Part shown: in pieces, positions 1 through 6,532 of the stretch
Position numbering within the stretch: position 1 is the first letter of the stretch
How the letters are laid out: every line of letters begins with the position of its first letter
DNA from: Fidelibacterota bacterium
Lineage (GTDB): Bacteria; Fidelibacterota; Fidelibacteria; Fidelibacterales; Fidelibacteraceae
Direction: 5' to 3'
Assembly (NCBI GenBank): GCA_030596185.1
Contig: JAUVKP010000018.1
Span: 1 to 9,271, forward strand
Length of the DNA: 9,271 nt
Made by a program: the position numbers and the translations under genes
Notes under the pieces: generated by a model
Database searches by the model: none
Told to the model about the DNA's origin: nothing
Seen by the model: the letters and a program-made list of their open reading frames with translations, nothing else

Positions 1-711
1 GATGCAATAAATGTTAAGTATCCTGATCTTTATGCAAATCCCGATAGCGAAGAAAGCATGAATCGTTATGAAGATAAACTGGTAACGGATTATCTTAAAA
101 AGGCCGGTTTGCATTTAAAGAATGGTCATTCATTTTATAAGGTGTCCGATTCAAAGTTCGGCGATAATCTTGCCAACCGTTTTTCTGATATCAAGAATAA
201 TGATTTCATCGTACTTGTTGCGAACTTTGTAGATATTCTGGCGCACAAACGTTCTGTATCAGATGTTTTGCTGGAAATCGTACCCGATGAATCCGGTTAT
301 CGTAATGTGGTCCGAAATTGGATGGAAGGATCATATTTACGTCGTATTATCGAAGCTGCCGGAGAAGCCGGTTTTGAAGTCGTGATCACCTCCGACCACG
401 GCAGTCTGCGCGTAAACAAAGGTGCTGTTGTAAAAGCTGATCGTGATTCGACCGACAGCATTCGTTATAAGACCGGTAGAAATCTTGTGACTTCCAGTAA
501 ATCTGCTCTTTATGTCAAAGATACAGCTCGCTACCGTTTGCCTCTGACCCGTTTGATTGGCACATATATTTTTGCAAAAGACGATTATTTCTTTCTCTAT
601 CCCAATAATATGAAAAAATATGAAAAACGGTATCCCGGGACCTTTCAACATGGTGGTATCTCCATAGATGAAATGCTACTACCGGTTGCTACGTTGAGCC
701 CGAAACGATGA
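1..711 (+). CDS. PglZ-domain (alkaline phosphatase superfamily) protein, PorX-like, C-terminal part
   Basis: The reading frame is open from base 1, so the gene starts outside the window and the ATG at 58 is internal. The visible 236 residues begin with YPDLY and continue as a PglZ-type phosphatase fold. Candidate metal ligands of the alkaline phosphatase superfamily are the Asp at 232-234 and His at 244-246 (NFVDILAH), the Asp-His pair of TSDHGS at 394-399, and the His of QHGG at 649-651. The end, HGGISIDEMLLPVA, is typical of PorX-like proteins. In those, an N-terminal response-regulator receiver precedes PglZ; PorX works in type IX secretion signalling and cleaves cyclic oligonucleotides. 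The receiver domain would lie upstream and cannot be seen, so a stand-alone PglZ protein remains possible. The stop overlaps the tsaE start (ATGA), which implies co-transcription. The PglZ fold is fairly sure; the exact subfamily is less so. Confidence 0.8.
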   Translation, partial: DAINVKYPDLYANPDSEESMNRYEDKLVTDYLKKAGLHLKNGHSFYKVSDSKFGDNLANRFSDIKNNDFIVLVANFVDILAHKRSVSDVLLEIVPDESGYRNVVRNWMEGSYLRRIIEAAGEAGFEVVITSDHGSLRVNKGAVVKADRDSTDSIRYKTGRNLVTSSKSALYVKDTARYRLPLTRLIGTYIFAKDDYFFLYPNNMKKYEKRYPGTFQHGGISIDEMLLPVATLSPKR

Positions 712-1151
712 AAAAGAACATATATCACATCCAGACTTCTTCGCCTGAGGCTACGATCGATTTTGGCAAGCGCTTTGCTACGCAATTGAAACCAAACGAT
801 CTGATCGCCTTATACGGTGATCTTGCTGCCGGGAAGACGACCTTTACCAAAGGGGTATGTGAATATTTCAACGCCGATCAAGCGGCAACATCTCCAACAT
901 TTACCCTCATTAATGAGTATGTGGGAGATATGCCTATTTTTCATTTTGATTGCTATCGCATCAAGCATCCCGACGAGATCATTATGTTGGGTTTTGAAGA
1001 GTATCTTGAAAAAGACGGTGTTGTATTGATCGAATGGCCGGAGCTGATCGCTAAGCATATTCCGGAAGACAGTATTGAATTGCACATAAATTATGTAGAT
1101 GACAATACACGAGAAATAGAAATTCGCTCCCCGCGGAGCATGGAGTTATAA
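708..1151 (+). CDS. tsaE: tRNA threonylcarbamoyladenosine biosynthesis ATPase TsaE
   Basis: This is a cytoplasmic P-loop ATPase that cycles the TsaB-TsaD complex during synthesis of the universal t6A37 modification on ANN-decoding tRNAs. The 147 residues match the family's usual length of about 140-160. The Walker A motif is GDLAAGKT (residues 37-44). The family signatures SPTFTLINEY (62-71), HFDCYR (79-84) and IEWPE (108-112) are all intact, and the FEEYL segment (96-100) fits. The ATG at 708 overlaps the preceding TGA by the ATGA arrangement, which fixes the start. The TAA is followed immediately by the ATG of tsaB with no spacer, so the two t6A proteins are translationally coupled. tsaD, the third bacterial partner, is not in the window. 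Confidence 0.96.
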   Translation: MKKNIYHIQTSSPEATIDFGKRFATQLKPNDLIALYGDLAAGKTTFTKGVCEYFNADQAATSPTFTLINEYVGDMPIFHFDCYRIKHPDEIIMLGFEEYLEKDGVVLIEWPELIAKHIPEDSIELHINYVDDNTREIEIRSPRSMEL

Positions 1152-1799
1152 ATGATCTTAGCACTGGAAACATCATCTCTTGTTTGCGGAGCCTCATTAC
1201 ACGATAATGGCGAATGTATTGCAGAAGTTTATATTAAAGAACCTCGGGTACACGCGGAAAAATTGGTTGGACTTGTAAATCAGCTTTTCGAAGAACAAAA
1301 AATCCGGGTGCAAAAACTAAGTGCTGTGGTCGTTTCCGCCGGACCGGGTTCATTTACCGGCTTGCGCATAGGTATGAGCTTTGCCAAGGGATTAGTATAT
1401 CCCCATCAGATCCCGCTTGCCGGTGTCAATACCATGAAAGCCTTCATAACGGGAACAGTGGATGAAGTTGATCGCACACAAGAGCCTTTATGGGTCATTC
1501 GCTCTCACAAAGATTATATTTACACAGTTCAATTCAAAACAGATATTGATGAGATCAAGATCCGTTATGGACAGATCCACAATATTAAAGAATGGTACCC
1601 TCAATGCGGTATAATCGTTTGTAATGATGCCCTTGAAGAAATCAGCGATATTCCTGTTCTTGACCGCTCAATTTTACCTTCAATGATGGGGGATTATTAT
1701 ATTCGCCACATGGATAATATGGCTGTAACAGATTATGATAGTTTGGTAATTGAATATGGCATGGACTATAAACCCAAAGAATGGAAACCGGGAGCTTGA
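1152..1799 (+). CDS. tsaB: tRNA threonylcarbamoyladenosine biosynthesis protein TsaB
   Basis: TsaB (YeaZ) is the inactive ASKHA-fold paralogue that scaffolds TsaD and docks TsaE in the bacterial t6A enzyme. The N-terminus MILALETSS is the family's first strand and loop. HAEKL (34-38) matches the conserved H-[SA]-E-x-L segment, and GPGSFTGLRIG (64-74) is the diagnostic signature. The C-terminal half (about 110-215) diverges strongly from familiar TsaB sequences, as is usual for this subunit. The length of 215 residues is near the normal 220-230. The ATG directly follows the tsaE stop. The TGA (1797-1799) shares its last base with the ATG of rimI. The tsaE-tsaB-rimI cluster is common in bacteria and supports the call. 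Confidence 0.95.
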   Translation: MILALETSSLVCGASLHDNGECIAEVYIKEPRVHAEKLVGLVNQLFEEQKIRVQKLSAVVVSAGPGSFTGLRIGMSFAKGLVYPHQIPLAGVNTMKAFITGTVDEVDRTQEPLWVIRSHKDYIYTVQFKTDIDEIKIRYGQIHNIKEWYPQCGIIVCNDALEEISDIPVLDRSILPSMMGDYYIRHMDNMAVTDYDSLVIEYGMDYKPKEWKPGA

Positions 1800-2245
1800 T
1801 GATCAAAATTCGCGATATGAATGCGGATGATGTCGCCGAGGTCATGAAGATTGAGCGAGCAAGTTTTAATGAACCTTGGGCAGAGATCCATTTTTATTTT
1901 GATCTTTATTCAAAGATTTCTTATAACTGGGTGGCGGTGAACAAAGATGAGCTTTATGCTTATATTTGTTTTTGGAAGATCGGGGACGAAGTGCATATTA
2001 ATAATATTGCAGTAAAAGAAGCGAACAGAAAACAAGGTATTGCACAAAAATTACTGGATAAACTGACAAGCTTTGCTCGTAAAAGCAATATAAAGAGTAT
2101 GACCCTCGAGGTAAACGAACACAACATGTCTGCTCAGGCCTTCTACAAAAAGAATGGTTTTATGGAAGTCGGCAGACGTCCGAAATATTATGAAAACGAT
2201 CAGGCTGATGCCTTGATCCTGATGAAAGAACTGGAGACCAAGTGA
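1799..2245 (+). CDS. rimI: GNAT N-acetyltransferase, RimI-like (ribosomal protein S18-alanine N-acetyltransferase)
   Basis: RimI transfers acetyl from acetyl-CoA to the N-terminal alanine of ribosomal protein S18. The 148 residues form one GNAT domain. EVHINNIAVKEANRKQGIAQKLL (in part, 64-86) carries the acetyl-CoA pyrophosphate loop RKQGIA (77-82). LEVNEHN (103-109) and AFYKKNGF (114-121) are the usual RimI blocks. E104 and Y116 fall where the described catalytic Glu103 and Tyr115 of enteric RimI lie, judged by position only. I chose the ATG at 1799 over the ATG at 1781 because it gives the TGATG overlap with tsaB, puts a purine-rich GGGAGC about 4 bases upstream, and starts the domain at MIKIRDM. 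RimI-like GNATs beside tsaB can have other substrates, so the fold is more certain than the target. Confidence 0.88.
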   Translation: MIKIRDMNADDVAEVMKIERASFNEPWAEIHFYFDLYSKISYNWVAVNKDELYAYICFWKIGDEVHINNIAVKEANRKQGIAQKLLDKLTSFARKSNIKSMTLEVNEHNMSAQAFYKKNGFMEVGRRPKYYENDQADALILMKELETK

Positions 2246-3006
2246 GAATTCTTTTGGTAAATGATGACGGTATATTCGCCCCTGGAATACAGAAACTTTA
2301 TGAAGCGATACAAGGACTCGGTGAGATCACTGTCGTTGCTCCGGACGGAGAACGTTCGGCAGTTTCCCATGCATTGACTTTAGATAAACCCTTACCTGCA
2401 AGAGAGGTGGATACCGGTATATTTAAAGGGATAGCCTTGAATGGCACACCGGCAGATTGCGTAAAACTTGCACTTAACGAAGTAATGTCTGAAGCTCCCG
2501 ATCTGGTGCTTTCCGGGATTAATCTTGGATGCAATACAGGATTGAATGTCATTTACTCCGGAACTGTCGGTGGAGCAGCCGAAGCCGTGTTCAATGGCAT
2601 TCCGGCTGTCGCGTTTAGTTTGGATACATACACAAATCCTAACTGGGAACCCGTCTTGCCATTCGTGCATGATTTGGTGAAGACGGTGATAGAAAAAGGT
2701 ATACCAAAAGGTGTTCTTCTCAACATAAATATTCCCAATGTAAAAGCAGCTGAAGATATAAAAGATGTAATGATCACCGAACAAGGAATGGCGCATTGGC
2801 AGGAGAATTTTGATAAACGAATTGACCCCAAAGGACGCACCTACTACTGGATGACGGGCAAGAAGCGTGAGAAAAAAGAAGCTGAAACAATTGATGATAC
2901 TGCGATAAAAAACAACTATATTTCGGTGACCCCCGTGCAGTTTAATCTGACGGCCTACGATAAACTGGAATATATTAAAGAATTGGGATTGAACTATAAA
3001 AAGTAA
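2242..3006 (+). CDS. surE: 5'/3'-nucleotidase SurE
   Basis: SurE is a metal-dependent nucleoside monophosphate phosphatase of the survival/stress-response family. The N-terminus MRILLVNDDGIFAPGI holds the metal-binding pair D8-D9, with S39 (GERSAVSH) and N94 (SGINLGCNTG) as the other expected ligands. NGTPADCVKLAL (67-78) and YSGTVGGAAEA (105-115) are further family signatures. The 254 residues match the normal size. The start is GTG at 2242, overlapping the rimI TGA as GTGA and preceded by GGAG at 2233-2236, so the non-ATG start is well supported. The last codons overlap the probable beginning of the next gene (see 2996). SurE is often adjacent to pcm or nlpD elsewhere; here it sits in a tRNA-modification operon. 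Confidence 0.96.
   Translation: MRILLVNDDGIFAPGIQKLYEAIQGLGEITVVAPDGERSAVSHALTLDKPLPAREVDTGIFKGIALNGTPADCVKLALNEVMSEAPDLVLSGINLGCNTGLNVIYSGTVGGAAEAVFNGIPAVAFSLDTYTNPNWEPVLPFVHDLVKTVIEKGIPKGVLLNINIPNVKAAEDIKDVMITEQGMAHWQENFDKRIDPKGRTYYWMTGKKREKKEAETIDDTAIKNNYISVTPVQFNLTAYDKLEYIKELGLNYKK
2985..2998 (+). promoter_or_regulatory. Ribosome binding site and proposed ATA start of the TPR/binding-fold gene
   Basis: GGGA at 2985-2988 lies 7 bases before an ATA codon at 2996-2998, which is an ideal Shine-Dalgarno distance. The frame opens at 2993 after a TGA at 2990-2992, and the ATA is the only codon in front of the signal peptide that differs from ATG at a single base and has this spacing. The next candidate, an ATT at 3014, has no ribosome site. 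The site overlaps the last codons of surE by 11 bases, like the other overlaps in this operon. An A-to-G change at 2998 would restore ATG and turn SurE Lys253 into Glu. Confidence 0.5.
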
Positions 3007-5395
3007 ACGCGGAATTTTCAGACATTTTTGTTTATTCTTTCTAATCATTGGCTTTGGCTTTGCTTTTGCTGCGACCCGGGACGAAGTAGATCAGGGTGTC
3101 CAGCAATTTCAGCGTGGTGCTTATGAAAAAGCGCTTGAAACATTTCGCATTGCTTATGATTCAAAACCTTTGGATGAAAATGTGTTTGCCGCACTCTCTC
3201 TCTTTATGATCGTGAAATGTGATTTTGAGTTGAAAAATTACGATCAAGTTGTTCGGGACAGTCGACTTTTTGAAAGAACTTTTTATGACAGTCGTTATCT
3301 CGCTGATGTGATATTTGAGCGCGGTAAAGGCCTGGCAATGAAACAGCAATATTTTCCGGCAATGTTATCGGCGATACGAGTTTTGTCAATTTCTCAAGAC
3401 GATGAACTCAAAAAAGATGTTATGGACTTTACCAGTGATATTTCCCGTTATTACCTGCAACCTTCAGATCTTGAAATGCTGTCATCATTGGTTGTAGGCG
3501 AAGAGTCACTGACTTATTTAAAATTGATCTGGGCGGAACGGAATATCATTCTTGGAGATTACAATAGTGCAGAACAACTCCTGCAAGATGTTAAATTGGA
3601 TTTGCTTACAAAACGATACGCTGACAAATATAAAGAGTTGAACAAATATCTAAACAAAAGCAAGGGCAATGAAGAACCTGAGATCAACATCGCAGTAGTT
3701 CTTCCTCTGACGGGTCGCTATTCAGATACGGGTAATCAATTGCTTGAGGGTATTAAATATGCCTTTGAGTCTTATCGCAATAAATATAAAAAACGTGTTA
3801 ATATTATTATCGTAGATACTGAAAGTAATGTACGTAGCGGACTAAGTAATCTAAAACAACTTTTAGATATGCAAAATGTTTCAGCCGTTATCGGACCATT
3901 GACAAGTGAAATGGCTATTTCTATGGCTCCGCTCTGTGAATACGCAGGTGTTCCCCTGATCGCCCCGACAGCGACAGCGGATGATCTTATTGATATGGGC
4001 TCTTCAATTTTTCAGCTGAATCCCGAACAGCAGCAGCGCGCAATGACTCTGGCTGATTATGCTACCGATACACTTGGATACCATCGTTTTGCAGTTGTTG
4101 CACCCAGTACTTCTTATGGTATTGATATTTCAAATGCCTTTATGAAAAGTGTGGAGAAAAATGGCGGAGAAGTTGTTTATAATGTTTGGTATAACGGAAC
4201 TCCAATGAATATCAATGATAAGTTATCCGAGCTTAAAGACGATGCGGAATATTTACCGCCTTATTTTAATTACCTGGATGGTTTTTACGAAGCTCGCGAT
4301 AGCGGATATTTTAAGATGGACACTACCAGTCTGGAAATCGACAGTTTGGAGAGCGCCGTTCTTGACAGTATCTTTCTTGATTCTCTCAGCTTTGATAGTT
4401 TGCTTATAGATTCACTTTATGCCACTACAATCGAGGACACGCTTCCTCCCCCCGATACGACATTTATTCTTGAAGAGCTGTGGCCTGATGATGATACCAT
4501 TTATGAAGTATTGCTTTTTGGAAATTGGTTTGACAGCACACGGGTGTCGACAGACACCCTATTTTCGCGCTTAAAAATCCACGCTAAAAATTGGCTGTCG
4601 TCCGAGATTTCACTCGAAGAAAAATATAATACAGTCATTACTGATAGTATTTGTATCCTTCTGGATGAACAAGAAAACGATCCGTGGAAAATGGAAATAA
4701 CTTATCTTCTAACGGAATTGGATACTATTCAAATTGCCCCGGCTTTTATTGGCGATTATTTCTTTTCTCACCTGGCTATTGATACCGTAATACTAGAGTC
4801 ATATGTTAATTATGAGCTGGTTGATTCACTTAAAACAGAATTAGCTCAAATGGATTCTATTGACGCTTTGTGGCTGCTCTCGGAAATTGACACAATACTT
4901 TTCCCCTATATTTTCCCTTATGAAAATTATGGGATCGAAGCAGTTTATTTCCCTATCCCTCAAAACCATATTCAATATATAGCACCCCAATGGGCAAAGA
5001 ACCGTTTCCCTGCCTATTTGCTTGGAGATGGAAATTGGTACCAAACCAATCTCTTGAATCGATATAAATCAAATATTGATAGCATGATTATAGCAAGTGA
5101 CTATTATTGGAATTCAAAAGATATTGAATTGCGTCGCTTCTCAAAATATTTTACTCAAAAAACGGATAAACAACCTAATCGCATTCATATTTATGGCTAT
5201 GAAAGCATGAACCTCTTGATGTCGATTATTGAAAGCGGTGGAAATACTTCAAGTGAGATCAGTGATAAATTGAAAAATCTTGATGGCCGTCATGGAATAA
5301 TTCGTCGTATAGAATTTACTCCAGATCATCCGCGTAGCAGCACTGGTGTCCGCTTGATCCGTTTCTTTAAGGGAAAATTAAAACCTGTCAATTAG
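2996..5395 (+). CDS. Exported TPR + type-1 periplasmic-binding-fold protein with a large acidic insert
   Basis: This is a probable secreted or periplasmic protein of about 799 residues if started at ATA 2996. Residues 2-25 look like a signal peptide: basic KSKRGIFRH, hydrophobic FCLFFLIIGFGFAFA, likely cleaved near A25, with no lipobox at the end. TPR-like helices follow (GVQQFQRGAYEKALETF begins near residue 32), then mostly helical sequence to about 225. A Peripla_BP_6-like first lobe starts at INIAVVLPLTGRYSDTG (230 on), and the second lobe at HRFAVVAPSTSYG (363 on). The second lobe is interrupted at about 416 and resumes at GIEAVYFPIP (646), running to the end. The intervening segment is acidic and rich in D-S-L/I repeats. 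The frame has no ATG, GTG or TTG upstream of a TTG at 3170, which would remove the signal peptide and first TPR, so ATA is the proposed start. The TPR plus binding-fold order recalls LpoA, a penicillin-binding-protein activator, but ligand and role are unknown. Confidence 0.75.
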   Translation: MKSKRGIFRHFCLFFLIIGFGFAFAATRDEVDQGVQQFQRGAYEKALETFRIAYDSKPLDENVFAALSLFMIVKCDFELKNYDQVVRDSRLFERTFYDSRYLADVIFERGKGLAMKQQYFPAMLSAIRVLSISQDDELKKDVMDFTSDISRYYLQPSDLEMLSSLVVGEESLTYLKLIWAERNIILGDYNSAEQLLQDVKLDLLTKRYADKYKELNKYLNKSKGNEEPEINIAVVLPLTGRYSDTGNQLLEGIKYAFESYRNKYKKRVNIIIVDTESNVRSGLSNLKQLLDMQNVSAVIGPLTSEMAISMAPLCEYAGVPLIAPTATADDLIDMGSSIFQLNPEQQQRAMTLADYATDTLGYHRFAVVAPSTSYGIDISNAFMKSVEKNGGEVVYNVWYNGTPMNINDKLSELKDDAEYLPPYFNYLDGFYEARDSGYFKMDTTSLEIDSLESAVLDSIFLDSLSFDSLLIDSLYATTIEDTLPPPDTTFILEELWPDDDTIYEVLLFGNWFDSTRVSTDTLFSRLKIHAKNWLSSEISLEEKYNTVITDSICILLDEQENDPWKMEITYLLTELDTIQIAPAFIGDYFFSHLAIDTVILESYVNYELVDSLKTELAQMDSIDALWLLSEIDTILFPYIFPYENYGIEAVYFPIPQNHIQYIAPQWAKNRFPAYLLGDGNWYQTNLLNRYKSNIDSMIIASDYYWNSKDIELRRFSKYFTQKTDKQPNRIHIYGYESMNLLMSIIESGGNTSSEISDKLKNLDGRHGIIRRIEFTPDHPRSSTGVRLIRFFKGKLKPVN
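4241..4924 (+). other. Insert of about 230 residues inside the second lobe of the binding-fold domain
   Basis: Between the end of a normal lobe-2 opening (NINDKLSELKDD, residues about 405-415) and the resumption GIEAVYFP (646) lies sequence that does not resemble the binding fold. It is strongly acidic and dotted with D-[ST]-[LIV] units: IDSLES, LDSIF, LDSLSF, DSLLIDSLY at about 4336-4422, then TDTLF, TDSI, LDTI, IDTVI, VDSL, MDSIDAL and IDTILF further on. The codons used for the repeated Asp-Ser pair vary (gacagt, gattct, gatagt, gattca), so this is not a recent tandem duplication of DNA. Boundaries are by eye, plus or minus about 10 residues. Confidence 0.6.
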
Positions 5396-5450
5396 GGCGT
5401 GACTCACACCTGCGCTCAAGCACGGCCTTCGGTGTGCAAGCGTAACGCGT
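5396..5450. repeat. GC-rich intergenic patch with a CACACC/GGTGTG inverted repeat
   Basis: These 55 bases directly after the stop at 5395 are about 64 percent G+C (35 of 55 counted), well above the surrounding genes. CACACC (5405-5410) and GGTGTG (5431-5436) are an inverted repeat with a 20-base loop, and CAAGC occurs twice in direct orientation (5417-5421, 5437-5441). No gene is visible. The abrupt change of composition is what a dispersed intergenic repeat would look like, but there is only one copy in the window, so this is a guess. Confidence 0.35.
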
Positions 5451-5501
5451 AATTCCTTCTTACTCTATACCCCAAAGTTACGGGGCGAAGGACAGGCGTT
5501 A
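5443..5501. terminator. Nested interrupted palindrome between convergent operons (possible bidirectional terminator)
   Basis: Three arms nest in register: TAACGC (5443-5448) with GCGTTA (5496-5501), TCCTTC (5454-5459) with GAAGGA (5487-5492), and CCCC (5470-5473) with GGGG (5482-5485). It lies between the + strand stop at 5395 and the - strand stop at 5513, where transcription must end in both directions. There is no long T tract on either side, so it does not fit the standard Rho-independent pattern. It could instead be an extragenic palindrome. Confidence 0.4.
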
Positions 5502-5512
5502 TTTGTATTCGT

Positions 5513-5908
5513 TTATACCTTCAAACTCTCGTACTCTCGTTCCACAAATGGCAGATCACCTTTCAGCATATCATAATTTAATATCTCTTTGGGGCGGACC
5601 CACGACATAGCTTCAAATTGTCGATTTTGAGGGGTGTTTTGATAAGAGTTGATTTTGAAAAAATGCAAATAAAAGTTTTCTTCATTTGGGTAGCTAAAAG
5701 AATAAGCATCAATTTTTTCCACTTCTTGGACAAAGATACCAAGTTCTTCATTGAGCTCTCGCTTAATGGCATCTTCAGGGCTTTCCCCTTTTTCTACTTT
5801 TCCTCCGGGAAATTCCCATTTTAAGGGAAAGCGACGAGAATCATTATGACGTTGGCACAAAAGGATATAGCCATCCAGTTCGATAATACCGGCAACTACA
5901 TGAAGCAT
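5513..5908 (-). CDS. MutT-like Nudix hydrolase (probable 8-oxo-dGTP diphosphatase)
   Basis: This Nudix hydrolase has a perfect Nudix box: G36, E42, R50-E51-L52, E54-E55, G57-I58, following GX5EX7REUXEEXGU. WEFPGGKVEKGE (31-42) and the opening HVVAGIIELDGYILLCQR are typical of the MutT branch, which hydrolyses oxidised dGTP to stop its misincorporation into DNA. At 131 residues it has the usual MutT size. The ATG shares one base with the plsY stop (TAATG), and the strand reads AAAGGA at 5920-5915, about 6 bases before the start, so initiation is well supported. It is the last gene of the - strand operon. Nudix substrate cannot be read from the box alone, so other nucleotide diphosphates remain possible; the symbol is left blank for that reason. 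Confidence 0.88.
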   Translation of the reverse strand: MLHVVAGIIELDGYILLCQRHNDSRRFPLKWEFPGGKVEKGESPEDAIKRELNEELGIFVQEVEKIDAYSFSYPNEENFYLHFFKINSYQNTPQNRQFEAMSWVRPKEILNYDMLKGDLPFVEREYESLKV

Positions 5909-6531
5909 TAGAAATCCTTTTTATTATCTCCCCGAAAGATTTTCGCAAGATTTTCTCTGTGAGTAAAGACAATGAAAAAAGGCATGGCAATACTGAACCA
6001 TAGCATTTGATTTGAAATATCAACGTTAAATGCAAAACGCATGATCAGACTAGTTACGGGAAAAGCAAATGCTGCCGAAATGGACCCCATGCCAGATTGA
6101 TGCGAAAGCAAAACCACAATACCAAAAACGCCAAGGCAGATCAATCCGATTTCAGGACGGAAGGCCATGATAATTCCAAGAGTTGTTGCAACCGCTTTAC
6201 CACCGCGGAAATTAATATAGATGGGGAAAGTGTGGCCGATCAGTACAATGCCAGCTAAAATAGCCCGTGCGGTTTCGAACTCCAATCCCTCTATCATAAG
6301 CGAAGGCAACCAAAAGATGACAGCGAAACCTTTAAATGAATCAAGGATAAATGTAGCAGCCCCTGCTTTCCATCCAAGATTTCGGATCACATTGGTAGTC
6401 CCCACATTCCCACTGCCATGTTTTCTAATATCATACTCCTTGCCTGCAAAGATCTTCCCCAAGACCCAGGCTGACGGGAAGGACCCGATCAGATAGACAA
6501 GTACCATGATAAGTACGTTAATAAGATTCAT
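5908..6531 (-). CDS. plsY: Acyl-phosphate:glycerol-3-phosphate acyltransferase PlsY
   Basis: PlsY is an integral inner-membrane enzyme that moves an acyl chain from acyl-phosphate to position 1 of glycerol-3-phosphate, the first step of phospholipid synthesis in most bacteria. The 207 residues are the normal size, with hydrophobic spans starting at about 5, 52, 88, 121, 153 and 176. Family motifs are intact: IGSFPSAWVLGK (15-26), GSGNVGTTN (39-47), DSFKG (64-68), GHTFPIYINFRGGKAVAT (99-116) and the C-terminal HRENLAKIFRG (191-201). The ATG lies one base after the stop of the DegV gene, with AGGA just upstream, so the genes are coupled. The upstream fatty-acid kinase genes would supply the acyl-phosphate substrate, which gives this operon a clear metabolic logic. 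plsX is not in the window. Confidence 0.97.
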   Translation of the reverse strand: MNLINVLIMVLVYLIGSFPSAWVLGKIFAGKEYDIRKHGSGNVGTTNVIRNLGWKAGAATFILDSFKGFAVIFWLPSLMIEGLEFETARAILAGIVLIGHTFPIYINFRGGKAVATTLGIIMAFRPEIGLICLGVFGIVVLLSHQSGMGSISAAFAFPVTSLIMRFAFNVDISNQMLWFSIAMPFFIVFTHRENLAKIFRGDNKKDF

Positions 6532-6532
6532 G

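Noticed and set aside
1781..2245. ATG at 1781 as the start of rimI
   Set aside because: It adds six residues not expected for the family; the ATG at 1799 gives the overlap style used throughout the operon and has a purine-rich site before it.
2392..3048. 218-residue antisense open frame opposite surE
   Set aside because: It is a shadow of surE, which has all family motifs; the antisense translation has no recognisable domain, unusual Cys/His/Phe content and no ribosome site that I can see.
4336..4422. DSL repeats as a recent tandem DNA duplication
   Set aside because: The Asp-Ser codons differ from unit to unit and the spacing varies, so the periodicity exists at protein level only.
3170..5395. 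TTG at 3170 as the start of the binding-fold protein
   Set aside because: It has no ribosome site and would discard an in-frame signal peptide and a TPR-like segment immediately upstream.
5405..5436. CACACC/GGTGTG inverted repeat as a standard Rho-independent terminator
   Set aside because: The loop is 20 bases, the stem only six pairs, and no T run follows.
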